From the NCBI GenBank assembly GCA_028023455.1, contig JAQFVV010012512.1, positions 1,592,413 to 1,656,412 on the forward strand: DNA of 64,000 nt, given 5' to 3'. Under the pieces are notes generated by a model. The model saw nothing but the letters and a program-made list of their open reading frames with translations. It did no database searches and was not told the DNA's origin. Position 1 is the stretch's first letter; each line of letters starts with the position of its first letter. Both the position numbers and the translations under genes were made by a program. This DNA comes from Epiperipatus broadwayi. Taxonomy: Eukaryota; Onychophora; Udeonychophora; Euonychophora; Peripatidae. Positions 32,868-44,839 of this stretch are shown here, piece by piece.

Positions 32868-35022
32868 TGTAACGAGCACAGACGTTCGTTACATTGTTGT
32901 TTTTTTTTAAAATTTATTAAACATGAAAGTAAATTAAAAAGTTCGCATTTAAAAATTTTCTTTTAGAATTAAAAATTGAAATTAAATATCATCTTAAACT
33001 CTTATATATTAATTAAATCGCACAGATAATGAAAAATTATTAAAATAAAACTTTATTAAAGAAAAAGTATTTTAAAACTAAATTTTAAAAAGATTTGGAG
33101 ATGAAATTATATCTTTAAATTTATCTTTAAATATATTTTTGATTTGGAAAACAGGTTAATTAATCAGAAATGGAAATGATTGTTAATTAGTTAAATGTAA
33201 ACCAGCCTTCGGCATTTAAATGTAAAAACACCAGTCAGATAGGAAAACAATAGAAACTGTTAGCAAATAAGAAGAAATCCCTATGGAATCGGACCGCAGC
33301 GAAAGGACCATCGCATCGGTGACGTAATGTAAATTCAATCCTTCACATTAATATAAAAGGAAAATTTGGAAATTATTAATCAGTGACTGGAAATTGATTA
33401 TTACGATGTGACTATATGTAGTAGTACGGAGTTGGAGGAATTGACAGACGCACGGTCAATTCTTTCAGCTGTTAAAGAAGGGAGAAATGAACTATCGTTT
33501 CCTACATTGAGGACCAACTAAATTAAAAAACCTCCGAATGAATAAATAAAACAACGGCTAAATGGATACCAATTTTAGGACGGCGTGGGAATTTACGTTC
33601 ATGGCAAGCAACGGATAAAGTTGGACGTTTTAAAAATCGTAAGAACTTATATATATTCACTTGAAACAATAAGAACTCTAAATTTTAAAACTTTTTAGTA
33701 AATAATGCAATAGAATCCTATCTGACCAAACTAAATTCTTCATTAATAATGTTATTTGATGTATTTTTTTTCTTATTTATTTTGTAAAATCATTTCCATT
33801 TATTTATTTTTTGTTCTTTAAGTTTTATTATGATTGTTGTTTTCCGTTAAATTAATTATAAAAATGTTAAACTTAAGTCGGGCGTGAATGGCTGTATAGA
33901 TTTGTAAAGTTATATTAGGGGAGGGTAATCTTAGGTTATTTATGTCGTTGTTAGATTGGGTCAATGGATTGGATATATTGATGTAGTTAGTAGATGTAAT
34001 CGGAGATTCGCTACTGGCAGAATCGTTTATATATACGCCGCACTCACCCGTTTGCCTATGGAAGGAATTATAAGACGGAGAACGCAGTTCCTTTCTATGG
34101 AGTTTTTTTTTTATTGTTCTTCTCGTTAGATAGATGTAATATTCCTATCTGATTGAGAGTCAATGTCTTTTCTTAATTCTTTTGGTGCTGCCGTATTTCG
34201 TATTACATTGAATACATCGATATATCAGATGGATTGATGACAGTTTGACGGCGAATTTTAGCCTAAGGTTAAATAGGGATAGAATATTTTAATTTCAATG
34301 CAAATCTATGTAGTATTCATACTCGATTCTAAATAAAAATGCATTAAACTTAAGTTGTTTATAGACGCTTGCATGGATTGTTTATCGGTTAACTATGTTT
34401 TGCGTTTTCATATTTGATCAAAATATATAGACATTCGATAAATAATGATACCTTACGGTGAGTATCTAAAATGTATTTATTCGGATGTCTTTTAAGTTAT
34501 TGGTGACAATGCAAGTATCTTATGATGAATACTATTGGGTTACATAGAAATTTCCCTCCGCAATTGTCAGTAATCAATAATTTTGTATTTTGCTCGTTTA
34601 TGTTTACTTTGAAATGTTTTTGACCGTGAAATCTATGTAACCGATCTATATTCAATATTATAAACAAGCTTTCCTAAATTTATCTGTGCGAACTTAATTA
34701 AAATGTAAAATTAGAATATAATAGTAATTAAAGGTAAATTAAAGTCAAAAATCAAAGTTAAAAATAATGTTAAATGTTAAAATGTAAAACTAATACTAAA
34801 ATAATTTTAAATCTTATATATATGTGCATAAATAAATGTTTGTATGTTAATTACTGGCAGTGGCTTATTTTATTCCTTTTTTTATATTATATCTCTTAGA
34901 TATATCTTATTAAATCTCTGCTATTCCACTGAGCTAGTGACATGGGCTAACGACCGGAATCAAAATTTAAAAAAAAAAAAAATTTTTTTTTTTTTGACTT
35001 ACGTATCTGCCTACTTTATAAA
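32868..35022 (+). repeat. 3' LTR of the non-autonomous element, truncated by the assembly gap
   Basis: About 99% identical by eye to 29887-32041. The differences are mostly point changes, concentrated in the last 150 bp next to the gap (for example a shorter AACATTATTAAAC-type run near 34655), which could partly be assembly error. Confidence 0.85.
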
Positions 35023-35522
35023 NNNNNNNNNNNNNNNNNNNNNNNNNNNNNNNNNNNNNNNNNNNNNNNNNNNNNNNNNNNNNNNNNNNNNNNNNNNNNN
35101 NNNNNNNNNNNNNNNNNNNNNNNNNNNNNNNNNNNNNNNNNNNNNNNNNNNNNNNNNNNNNNNNNNNNNNNNNNNNNNNNNNNNNNNNNNNNNNNNNNNN
35201 NNNNNNNNNNNNNNNNNNNNNNNNNNNNNNNNNNNNNNNNNNNNNNNNNNNNNNNNNNNNNNNNNNNNNNNNNNNNNNNNNNNNNNNNNNNNNNNNNNNN
35301 NNNNNNNNNNNNNNNNNNNNNNNNNNNNNNNNNNNNNNNNNNNNNNNNNNNNNNNNNNNNNNNNNNNNNNNNNNNNNNNNNNNNNNNNNNNNNNNNNNNN
35401 NNNNNNNNNNNNNNNNNNNNNNNNNNNNNNNNNNNNNNNNNNNNNNNNNNNNNNNNNNNNNNNNNNNNNNNNNNNNNNNNNNNNNNNNNNNNNNNNNNNN
35501 NNNNNNNNNNNNNNNNNNNNNN
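35023..35522. other. Assembly gap of 500 N
   Basis: Exactly 500 N, a round number typical of a placeholder. The open frames called through it on both strands are meaningless. Confidence 0.99.
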
Positions 35523-35974
35523 TTTCAAATAGGCCATTATAATATATATATATATATATAAAAGAATTTTAAACTTTGCAAAATTAAAATAATAAGCTAT
35601 CAGTTTTTTCTTCTTCATGTTTTTCTTTCAGTATACATGCATGATTTCACAATGTCAAGTCAAATACACATTTAAAAATAAATGAGACCTTGTGAAACTT
35701 ATTTTTATTTATGGATACATTGTTGCAATTATTGTCATGGTAGTCACATGTGAGTGTGCAGTTTGTTCAGGCAAAAGATGTTTCATCACTGGATGTAAAC
35801 AAAATTGTTTACATTTTCGAATTATTTCTTCATGAGAAATATGTTCTGATTAAATAGTTTTATTTAATTATAAGAGGAATACTAATTTACTTAAACTTAT
35901 TTGAAACAATTATCCAGGCTTTGAATTTCTAGGAACAAGCTTGAAATGTACTACAATATACTTATATCATTATG

Positions 35975-37025
35975 AAGTTGTAATTAATAATTTATAAAGC
36001 CACATAATTATTATGTAAGTAATATATATTAAGGCTATAATCTTAAGACTATGTGCCTAAATGCAACAATAGGGAGCTCTAAAAATCTTAACACAAGATT
36101 AACAACTTTAAAAGACAAGAGCAGCCACTCTTACCTTCAACCTAATTTCTAATTATATAGGTGAATCTAAAGCATTTAATTTGAGAGCATGAAGCTATTA
36201 ACTACTTCAATGATTAAGTCCACAATTTCAATACAAACTAACATACATGAAATCTTTTGATTTACAATGAGTCAGTGTGAAGTTTTTATAAATAGAAATA
36301 TTTTAAAACATTTTAAAGTTGTAATTAATAATTTATAAAGCACATACTTATTACATAAGTAATATATATTAAGGCTATAACCTTAAGACTATGTGTCTAA
36401 ATGTTTTAAAAGATTTCTATTTATAAGAGCTTCACTGATTCATAAATGAAAGATTTCACATATGTTAGTTTGTAGTGAAATTGTGAAATTAATCAGTGAA
36501 GTACTTAATAGCTTCTCACTCTCAAATCAAAATGCTTTGGATTCATTTATATAATTAGAAATTAGGTCTAAGATAAGAGTGGCCACTCTTGTCTTTTAAA
36601 GTCATTAATCTTGTGTTAAGATTTGTAGAGGACCCTATTGGTGCATTTGAGCACTTAGTCTTAAGGTTATATCCTTAATATATATATATTACTAATGAGT
36701 ATGTGCTTTATAAATTATTAATTACAACTTTAAAATGTTTTAAAAGATTTAGTTTTATACTGATTCATTGTAAATCGAAAGATTTCATGTATGTTAGTTT
36801 GTATTAAAATTGTGGACTTAATCAGTGAAGTAATTAATAGCTTCACACTCTCAAATCAAAATGCTTTAGATTCACCTATATAATTAGAAATTAGGTCGAA
36901 GATAAGAGTGGCTGCTCTTCTCTTTTAAAGTCATTAATCTTGTGTTAAGATTTTAGAGGTCCCTACTGTCACATCTAGGTGCATAGTCTTAAGGTTATAG
37001 CCTTAATATATATTAATTATATCAT
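35975..37025. repeat. Three ~350-400-bp repeat units, one inverted and two direct
   Basis: Landmarks GTTGTAATTAATAATTTATA, TTAAGGCTATAACCTTAAGA and the AACACAAGATTAA / TTAATCTTGTGTT pair recur. The first unit (35975-36320) is opposite to the second (36400-36720) and the third (36720-37020). TTAAGG-CTATAA-CCTTAA, itself a small palindrome, marks unit edges. No ORF. Confidence 0.8.
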
Positions 37026-37029
37026 TATG

Positions 37030-38528
37030 ATAAATTATACTGGCCAATGCTATTTTGTCATGATAATTAATAAAACTTATATGTAAAATGTTTAGATTTC
37101 CAAATCACATTATTCCTAAGAACACATTATTGTTGTAAATATTTATTATTTAAATATAAGAGGAATATTTTTTCACTTAAACTTATTGTGTCAATTGCTC
37201 TAGCCACAAAATATATTTCATATATGTTTTTCCATTGCACAAAACCAAGCAGGATGATGCCCTTTCATCATTATAATTAATAAAATGTTTATGTAAATAA
37301 AAATGTTTAGATTTTCCAATCATTTTTATTTAAATATTTTAATTTATTCAAAACATATTATAAATAATAATTTATTTAAAAATAAAACTTACTTTAAAAA
37401 TATTACCTTATATTTACAGTAATTCTGCAAATGATGAAAATATATTTATCAATAATATTTCATAGAGTTTAAACACATTGTTCAATTTAGAATACTGAAT
37501 ACAGTAGCCACCACTAAAATTTGGGTTCTCAGATCAACTCCACTGATGTGTTGTGATATTTTTTCACTTTTTTATTATGCCCTATTATCCTTTTATATGT
37601 TTATTGAATAGCTTTTTCTATTTTTAATAATGATATTATTTTTTTATATGCAATATTATTTTTTACATGTTTTACTAAACATACTTTCTTGGATGTGTAT
37701 TCTAGCTAAAAACTCACATTTGATCCATAATCCGCTCTATGGTCCAAATATTAAAAAACAATGAATAAAAATCATAAAATTTTTAAAAGGATATTATAAC
37801 ATGCCAAAGTATTTAATTCTTAGCAAATTTGATGGTAATAATATTATTTGATTCAAACCATACATGATTGCACTATTGACAAAGTCTAAAAATGTATCTA
37901 ATAGAACAAACCAAGTGTTTAATTATTATTTTTATAGTTATGCAACATAATCTATGAAAAAACAAAATAAAGTGCAAAATCTTTTAATTGCTTTTAAAAT
38001 GTATTGAATAAACAATCTAAGTATGAAAAATTAAAAATTCTTTCATTAAATAAATTCTAGATAATCATTCATTATCAAACTATATAATAAATTATAATAT
38101 ATATAATAGGATATATTAATAAGCATTAAAATATAATATAATAGTGTAAATATTTTATATTAAATGAAAACAAATGAAAGTATTTTTGTTAGCAAAAAAT
38201 ATAAACAAGCTTTGTGTCTGAAAGATAGTGATTTAAAAATAATGAATAGATTTTGAAAGCAAAAAAATTGTATTTTTAACAAGAAGGTGTTAATGGGGTG
38301 TAAGAGTTATATCAGCTGTGCTATTTAAAATTGACCTAGCTTGGTGGATCTAATAAACTATAAAAGTTATATTAATAAACAATGTAAGTATGAACATTTA
38401 AAATATCTGACTATATATATATATATTAGTTTCTAACCCAGTAACCACCTAAACATTCACAGTAAATATAGCACCCAATATTTCTAACTGCTGTCAAGGC
38501 AACCTTCACACCTTTTAATAGCAAGAAT

Positions 38529-38566
<38 letters not shown>

Positions 38567-40200
38567 TATACTATAATAAATTATACTTTTTAATAATTAA
38601 AAAATTAAACAGTAGAAATATTTTATTATTGAAAGAATATAATTTTATTAATAAAAAACATAAGTTCATGCATGGGAAATTTTCAATAGGTTTTCAAACA
38701 AACAAGGATTACTTTTGATAAAATACTGACCTGCTGGTTAAAGTTGTTATAAATATTGATTCAGAGACAATAATGGAAACAAACCTTTCCTTGCTATGCA
38801 GGATGAAGTTCAGAAGTGAAGCATTCCAAAGAATCATATTCTGAAGTACATAATATTTTAATAACCAGATAAGTAACTTATATACTGTATAATTACTTAA
38901 ACCCATCCCAAGAAAGGAAGGTGAGTCATGCAATGTTTTCATGGGTATGTGTGGTGGTTCTTTTAAATATGATAAGAGCATTTAAATATTTTTTTAAAAT
39001 ATTTTATTAGCAGATATTTCTTATCACTACTAGCAATTTTGAAGGATTATCCAACAAATAATATAAAAACATTTGAAAGTAAAATCCCACTTATTTCTAA
39101 ATAAATATTTTTGCTTTAAGATATTATTTAATTACCAGATATACCTATCCTATAAAAAGACTGTCATTTTTTTAATTGTTTGCTTTAATAAAAAATTTTA
39201 ACATTCAATGTAAATCAATATTATATAAATAAATATGAGAAATTCACAATTGGAAAAAAATATTTGGAACAACCTACCCTCTTTGGTATACTTCAGAAAT
39301 GTACCCAGTTAGATATTTATAAAACTAAATTTAAATTTTTAAATATACCTGTTATGTTTGATATGTGAATTTAATAAAAATTATGATTTATTATTGACTG
39401 AATTATTCATTGCACAAGTAATATAAAATTTTGGATTATTAAATATAAAGAATGGAATTACTTCTTTTATAAAAAATGCTTGTAATAAATTATGGTTAAG
39501 TTTGTTATAGTTATTTATTCATAAAAACAAATTCAAAGTTTTTTTATCAACTTTTCAATTGTGAATTTGACAAGGTTGTGGACAAATGTAATACTTGTTT
39601 TTAATTGTTTGTGAATTTGACATGTGACAACATTACAGACAAACATACATTTACATAGATTTTTTTATATAGAGAGATAGTTTTAAAAATAATTTTCACA
39701 CATTAATTTGTTTTATTTTAGCAATTGTTTTAATCAACGATATATTTATTTTTAGAAATAAATGAATAAACAGGTAAGGTATATTCCGATTAAATGACTA
39801 AAGCCATATTCTCAAGTTTTTTTTTTATGACTAAACTATATTTTCAAGTTTTACTTTGGAAAGTGATAGGAAATAATATCTTTTAATTTACAAATTTTAT
39901 TTCATGGAATGGAGATGGTCAATAAAATTTACCTTGCACAAAAGCACTTTTTACCCACAAGGAGATACTGATTATTATTATTCGTTTTTATTAAACCTCT
40001 ATAGATATCTTTATGTATACTGGACCTACCCAACACACATATTTACTTTATCTTTGTTTATTTTAGACGGATTGATAATTCTTTCTACACAAATTTACCT
40101 TCAATTTAACAAGTTCACCATGATCTCTATTTTTTTTACTTCATGAAAACAGATAAATAGAGACTCTAACCTTAAATATATACCATGGTAAATATTCAAT
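37030..40200. other. Unassigned A+T-rich DNA with TA microsatellites
   Basis: (TA)n at 38412-38426 and 38530-38563. 38430-38517 (AACTGCTGTCAAGGCAACC) resembles, in reverse, 43120-43190, so it is a dispersed repeat fragment. No convincing gene; open frames here are short and compositionally biased. Confidence 0.5.
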
Positions 40201-40204
40201 TTGT

Positions 40205-40425
40205 CCACATTGATTGTTAAAGATATATACTTAATATAATAATCTAAATAAAATTGAAAGAAACAACTTATTATATTTACAATTATTTAATTATCAACCT
40301 GGTTTTCAGACCTCAATAAGAGATGAAAGCTGGTTTGATAATTAAATAATTGTAAATATAATTAGTTGTTTCAGTTTTATTTACATTGATTATTATCCTA
40401 ACCTTAATCTGTTTCAATGGGTATA
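40205..40425. repeat. Palindromic repeat, axis near 40315
   Basis: The inner arms are nearly perfect: TATTTACAATTATTTAATTA (about 40275-40294) faces TAATTAAATAATTGTAAATA (about 40339-40358). Similarity fades outwards to about 40205 and 40425. The central 25-30 bases are unpaired. MITE-like. Confidence 0.75.
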
Positions 40426-40429
40426 AATG

Positions 40430-43240
40430 ATATCATATTGAAAACTGAAGGTGATTTTTAAGTATAAATAATTCCACAAAATCCCAAACTTATAATGATT
40501 TAAAAAATCATTTTAATTAAAAATTATATATATATTAAAGTTGTTTAGAACTTTGGCTAATCTGATAAATAGTTTAGCCAACAAATTTGAAATAGATAAT
40601 AATGAAGCTTCTATACTAATAATCAGAGAATCGTGTATCAAGTTAATCAGTAAATATGCACTTTGTTAATTGGATAAATATGTAAACAATAAACAACATA
40701 GGTTTGTGAAAGGATTTGTAATGGTATTTAAATAGGGTTTCAAACATTAGAAAAGGATTGATGTGACTGCATTTAATAAATAAAAAGCTGAATTCATGTA
40801 GGTTATTTTTACAAATAAGCTTAATGGCAAAAAATATTTGAGAGTTTAATATTTAGCTATTGTAATCTTGAAGTTCTTAGAAATCCGCACAGAAAATGGA
40901 ATTTTATATTGTGTAATAGTAGCATATAAATTCTTTCCTGCATTGTTGTTGCTGTAATCATTAAAATGGTCTTTTAGGTCCCTAATTGTATAAAGTTTAA
41001 CCAATATAACCTTCAGCCCTTTCTAAAGTGTTGTTTGTAATTACTGAAATTGTCTGATTCTTAAGAAGTGACCGACTAAATGTAAAGATTCTCCTGTCAA
41101 ATATTCAATGGTTAAAGAGAAAATATAGTACAAGTTTAATTGTTGGAAAAAATAATCCCAAAAACAATAAGAAAAACATTCTCATTGTAAGAACATAGCT
41201 CCATGGTTTCCAAACCGGGACTTTGAACCAGCCTACAAAATTCAAGATGTGCGCAGACTTGTGAAATTCTAATAAATTCAGATTTTCAAAATCTATCTGA
41301 GCCAGCACGTTTGTAGTATTCATTTAATTCGAACATTTTTTTATGTTGCTTTTCTATATTTTATCTTTTATTATTTAATGTTTATTATTAATATCTGTAT
41401 TGATATTTTTTTTCTCCTAGAAATACTATTTCTATTTAATGATATTAGAAGTTAGATCTTCAAATTTCAAGAGTGAAAAGACATGAATACGAAAAGTGTT
41501 GCAGCGTTTACTGCCAAATTATTAAGTATACACGGTTGGAGAAGTAGTAACGCAGTAGATACACATCTAAGCTACCTCTAAAAAGTCATCGTTAAACAAA
41601 TATATTCCATTAGCTAATATGTATTAAAAATCTAATTGTCAGAATCGACTACCCCTTTTACCAAATATAAAACATTTTGTGCTTATTTCAGGCTGATGTC
41701 TGTCAGCATAAAAATAGGAAATAAAATAAATATATCAATCTTATAATTTTATTTTGAAATTAATATAAACATTAATACGTGCGAATAAGATTATTTGAAC
41801 CAGGAAACGCTCATTTTGTTTATCTTCAAACTTATGTTATTAGATTCTTTTGTTAATAGTTAGAGCTTTTATATTTTGTATATTCAATCCAATACACTAT
41901 TTGAGTTATCAGATATTAAGTTTTGAGTTTAAAATTTAGGTTATGAAAAATAGGGTTTGAACAAAGTAGATCAGTTATGTAGGAGTAATGGCTCGTAATC
42001 TAGGTTATAGATGGCATATATGTAATAATATTAATCGCAAATGCAGGTCATTATCATCACATTATTCAAACGTTGACCAGTAGTTATTGTTTAACAGCTT
42101 AATATATATATTAAGTTAATTTATTATATCTTGTAAATGTTTATTGTAAGTTTATTTGATACATTTTTGTACATGAGGAAATAATTGTTTTAAATAAAAT
42201 ATCTCACCGGTTCAACTTAAGTGTAGTATAATGAAGTTGTTAAATTGTCTAATCTATTTCAGTCACCAAAGTTGCCTTGATGGGAAATTGTTGCAATTAT
42301 GTTGGTTAATTAAGCTTTGACTGTTATGAATTGATATATATACATTCCAACTTTCTCTATTTCTAAATGTAATTCAGCTATAAAAATATTCTTATATAAG
42401 ATACAGACTTTTTTTCTTATCTTGATTATTACTAACCTAATTCTAATATTTAATGGTATTTTTTTGCATGCTTATATTATCTGGACTAGAATTCTATTCT
42501 AAACTCTTCATAACAGCTACAGACAATTTGTTGATTCTTTTTTTTCCTTTTATACTGATGTTTTATAATGGAATTATTTCTAATATTTAATTCAAATATC
42601 CAATCAATTAATTTACTTAATCTATAAATTATGTCTTTTTTTGCAATATATTTCGATCTCTTATTTTTTTTGGTAATTCTTATATTATCAAAATCAATAA
42701 AGTTATAACACTTAAGGTCCTGAAAAGCTATCAAAAGTTTTAAAATATATTGATGCTATGTCAGATTAAAAACCACAGGAATTTTATCAGAAGTTTAAAA
42801 TATATTAATGACATGTCAGACACCATTGGATTTTTTCTTTCATTAATATTAGAACCCAAGAAGTTGTGTCATGGATTTTTAATTATTCTAGCTTATAAAA
42901 ATAAAAATGATAAAATGGACTGCAGAAAAGAAAATGAATTAGTGTGTATTCTTTAAGTCCTAATAGCAAGTAGCAAAGGTTGTCTTATATATATATATAT
43001 ATATAACTTTAAAAATAATAAATATAACTGTAATTAAGTATTATACGCAGTCTTTCATTTGGCAGAAATACTTTCGGTAATTCCTTAAACCTCCTTAATA
43101 TATATATATATTCTTAAAAGATGGTTGCCTTGACAACAGTTTGAAATTGTTAATTGTTATTGATATTGGGATTGTCTAAATGTTGACTGGCTTTAATGAA
43201 ATATATATATATATTTGTAAAGCAGTAAATAAAAAAAACA
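40430..43240. other. Unassigned A+T-rich DNA with small repeat fragments
   Basis: 43046-43090 (GCAGAAATACTTTCGGTAA) matches the outer arm of the Penelope palindrome (21060, 21655), so it is a Penelope 3'-end scrap. TA runs lie at 42990 and 43201. No gene was recognised. Confidence 0.5.
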
Positions 43241-44029
43241 CTTTAAGCCCACAGTCTAATCTAAAAGCATTTAAATAACCAAAAAGCAAAAACATTCAGG
43301 GAAATGTCATTCTTCATAGGCGCTTCCAAGTTCTGAATGCTGAGAGTTTTTGTAGTTCTTCTCATTGTGTTTGTTTATAAATAGAAAATATGCAATTATT
43401 CACTAGAAAACTTTTAAGATTGAATATTATATTATTAAAATACATGGAAAAAAATATTAGTAGGTCCTCTTTAATGACAATGTATGCTTATAACGACGAG
43501 TTATGGAATATTTTCTTTAAAAAAAAAACAAGTCTAAACTAGAAAAGATATCATTACATTGTCTGGTCTCAGGAACACTCCTCAAATCTGGATGTGCAAT
43601 AGAATACGTTAAGGTGCAGCTATTAAAACAAAATACTTATGCTGTTATGTACACTAGTCAATTGCTTATAACTTTAAATAGAATGAAAATAATTTTAAAT
43701 TATTTGTCTAAAATAGAAACAGTATAACATAGTATTTTAATAACTTTACTTTTTGCATTCAAACAACTACAGATAAAACATTTTTTGAAACAATCATTTA
43801 TCAAATTTTTTCAACTAAAGAACAATCAAATGGGTTTATAAGGTATAATAAATTTAAATAAAACATATTTTTAGTTGTTAAAACAACATCGATTCGTTTT
43901 ACATTAATTTATATTCACATTAATATTAGTAAATTAAAATCAAGGTTAATACGAATAAAATGAGTCCAAATACATCTACTGAATAATTTCATTATCATAG
44001 ACTTAAAAAAATATTTCTGGAAATTTGCT

Positions 44030-44535
44030 TTAAATATATTGTCGCTTGGGAAGTACTTTACGTTCACATTCATTTATATGATCCCTCATCCAAATATATT
44101 TGTATATGTGAATTTTCTGGCCTGTCCACTGTCTGGCATCCTCATACATATCCGTGTATATATTTTTAATAGTAGGGACTTTTAAAGATGATAACATGAC
44201 AGAATAATAAGCTAATTCTAGTTTATTATCAAAGGGGTATTCTTTTACGAGACATTGAAAATATGTTTTGCTGGATTCTATAACTGATACTCCATATTGG
44301 AATCAAACAGTTTCAATAAGCTCCATAGGATCTTTAATTTCACCCATTGAACACTTTGCACTTCTTAGTTCGTATCTCTTTTGCTTCTGCTAATGAAATC
44401 CCTTCAATTTTATTTTCCACAAGATCTTTCCCTTCAATCAGTAAACACCCTTTAGCAATTATCTTCTTAGAACCTTCTGTTCAGGCATTGAACATCTTTT
44501 CGTAATTAAATTAAGAATTTTTTTGCTTTAGACAT
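44030..44535 (-). pseudogene. Third member of the unknown ORF family, broken
   Basis: Minus-strand reading from about 44355 gives GEIKDPMELIETV, a TGA where copy 1 has Cys, then YGVSVIESSKTYFQCL, LELAYYSVMLSSLKVP, ARQWTG and IYKYI, ending at TAA (44032-44030). Beyond that stop the next frame still encodes a DNIFKANFQK-like tail, so one more frameshift separates it. The N-terminal part (44535-44360) keeps fragments such as A-E-G-W and K-C-S-M-G-E but contains stops. The conserved core is closer to copy 1 than to copy 2. Clearly dead as a full-length gene. Confidence 0.75.
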
Positions 44536-44659
44536 TAACCACCCTTCAGCAATTAACATTTTAGCAATTTCTGCTTCAAATATAGAAAGTACTTAAGTGG
44601 TTGAAGTTTTGATTCAAGCTATACAAACAACATTAATAGTAAATCTGGAAAAAACTTGT

Positions 44660-44710
44660 ACAATTTGATTATGATAGCAACATTTGCATAAATTTAAATA
44701 TCATATTTTC
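44660..44710 (-). promoter_or_regulatory. Octamer block of duplicated unit, copy 3
   Basis: ATTTGCAT at 44682-44689 is ATGCAAAT on the minus strand, within ATTTAAATTTATGCAAATG. It lies 147 bp upstream of the ATG relic at 44535-44533. Confidence 0.35.
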
Positions 44711-44839
44711 GAACTTGAACGATAAAAACTTTAATCACTTTCGGTTCAGTGAAGATAATTTAAAAAAAAATAGATTGAAGAATTACATTTTCTATTTTAC
44801 TACATATCCGATTTTTAAGTATTGTCAATTCAGCTTATA

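Larger units (their letters stand above)
29887..35022 (+). mobile_element. Young non-autonomous LTR retrotransposon with ~2.2-kb LTRs
   Basis: A 2233-bp LTR (29887-32119) begins TGTAACGA and ends TCGTTACA, a perfect 8-bp terminal inverted repeat of TG...CA type. A second copy starts at 32868 (period 2981) and is cut by the N gap at 35023, about 80-100 bp short of its expected end. Between them only 748 bp remain, with no ORF. Just inside the first LTR, ACTGGCTTTCCCAATCTGGG has the shape of a TGG-starting primer site, suggesting plus orientation; the region before 32868 is T-rich rather than a normal polypurine tract, so orientation is not certain. The LTRs differ at only about 15-20 places, so insertion was recent. 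Lacking gag and pol, it must use proteins of another element (LARD-like). Confidence 0.8.
43250..44830 (-). repeat. Duplicated unit, copy 3 (inverted)
   Basis: Read on the minus strand it has the same order as copies 1 and 2: octamer block (44682), ORF relic (44535-44030), AAAAAATGTTTTATCTGTAG block, SINE relic (about 43570-43630) and AAAAACTCTCAG block (about 43345). Confidence 0.75.

Noticed and set aside
34844-35618. Open frames of 200 and 232 codons on both strands
   Set aside because: They run through the 500-N gap; the residues are placeholders.
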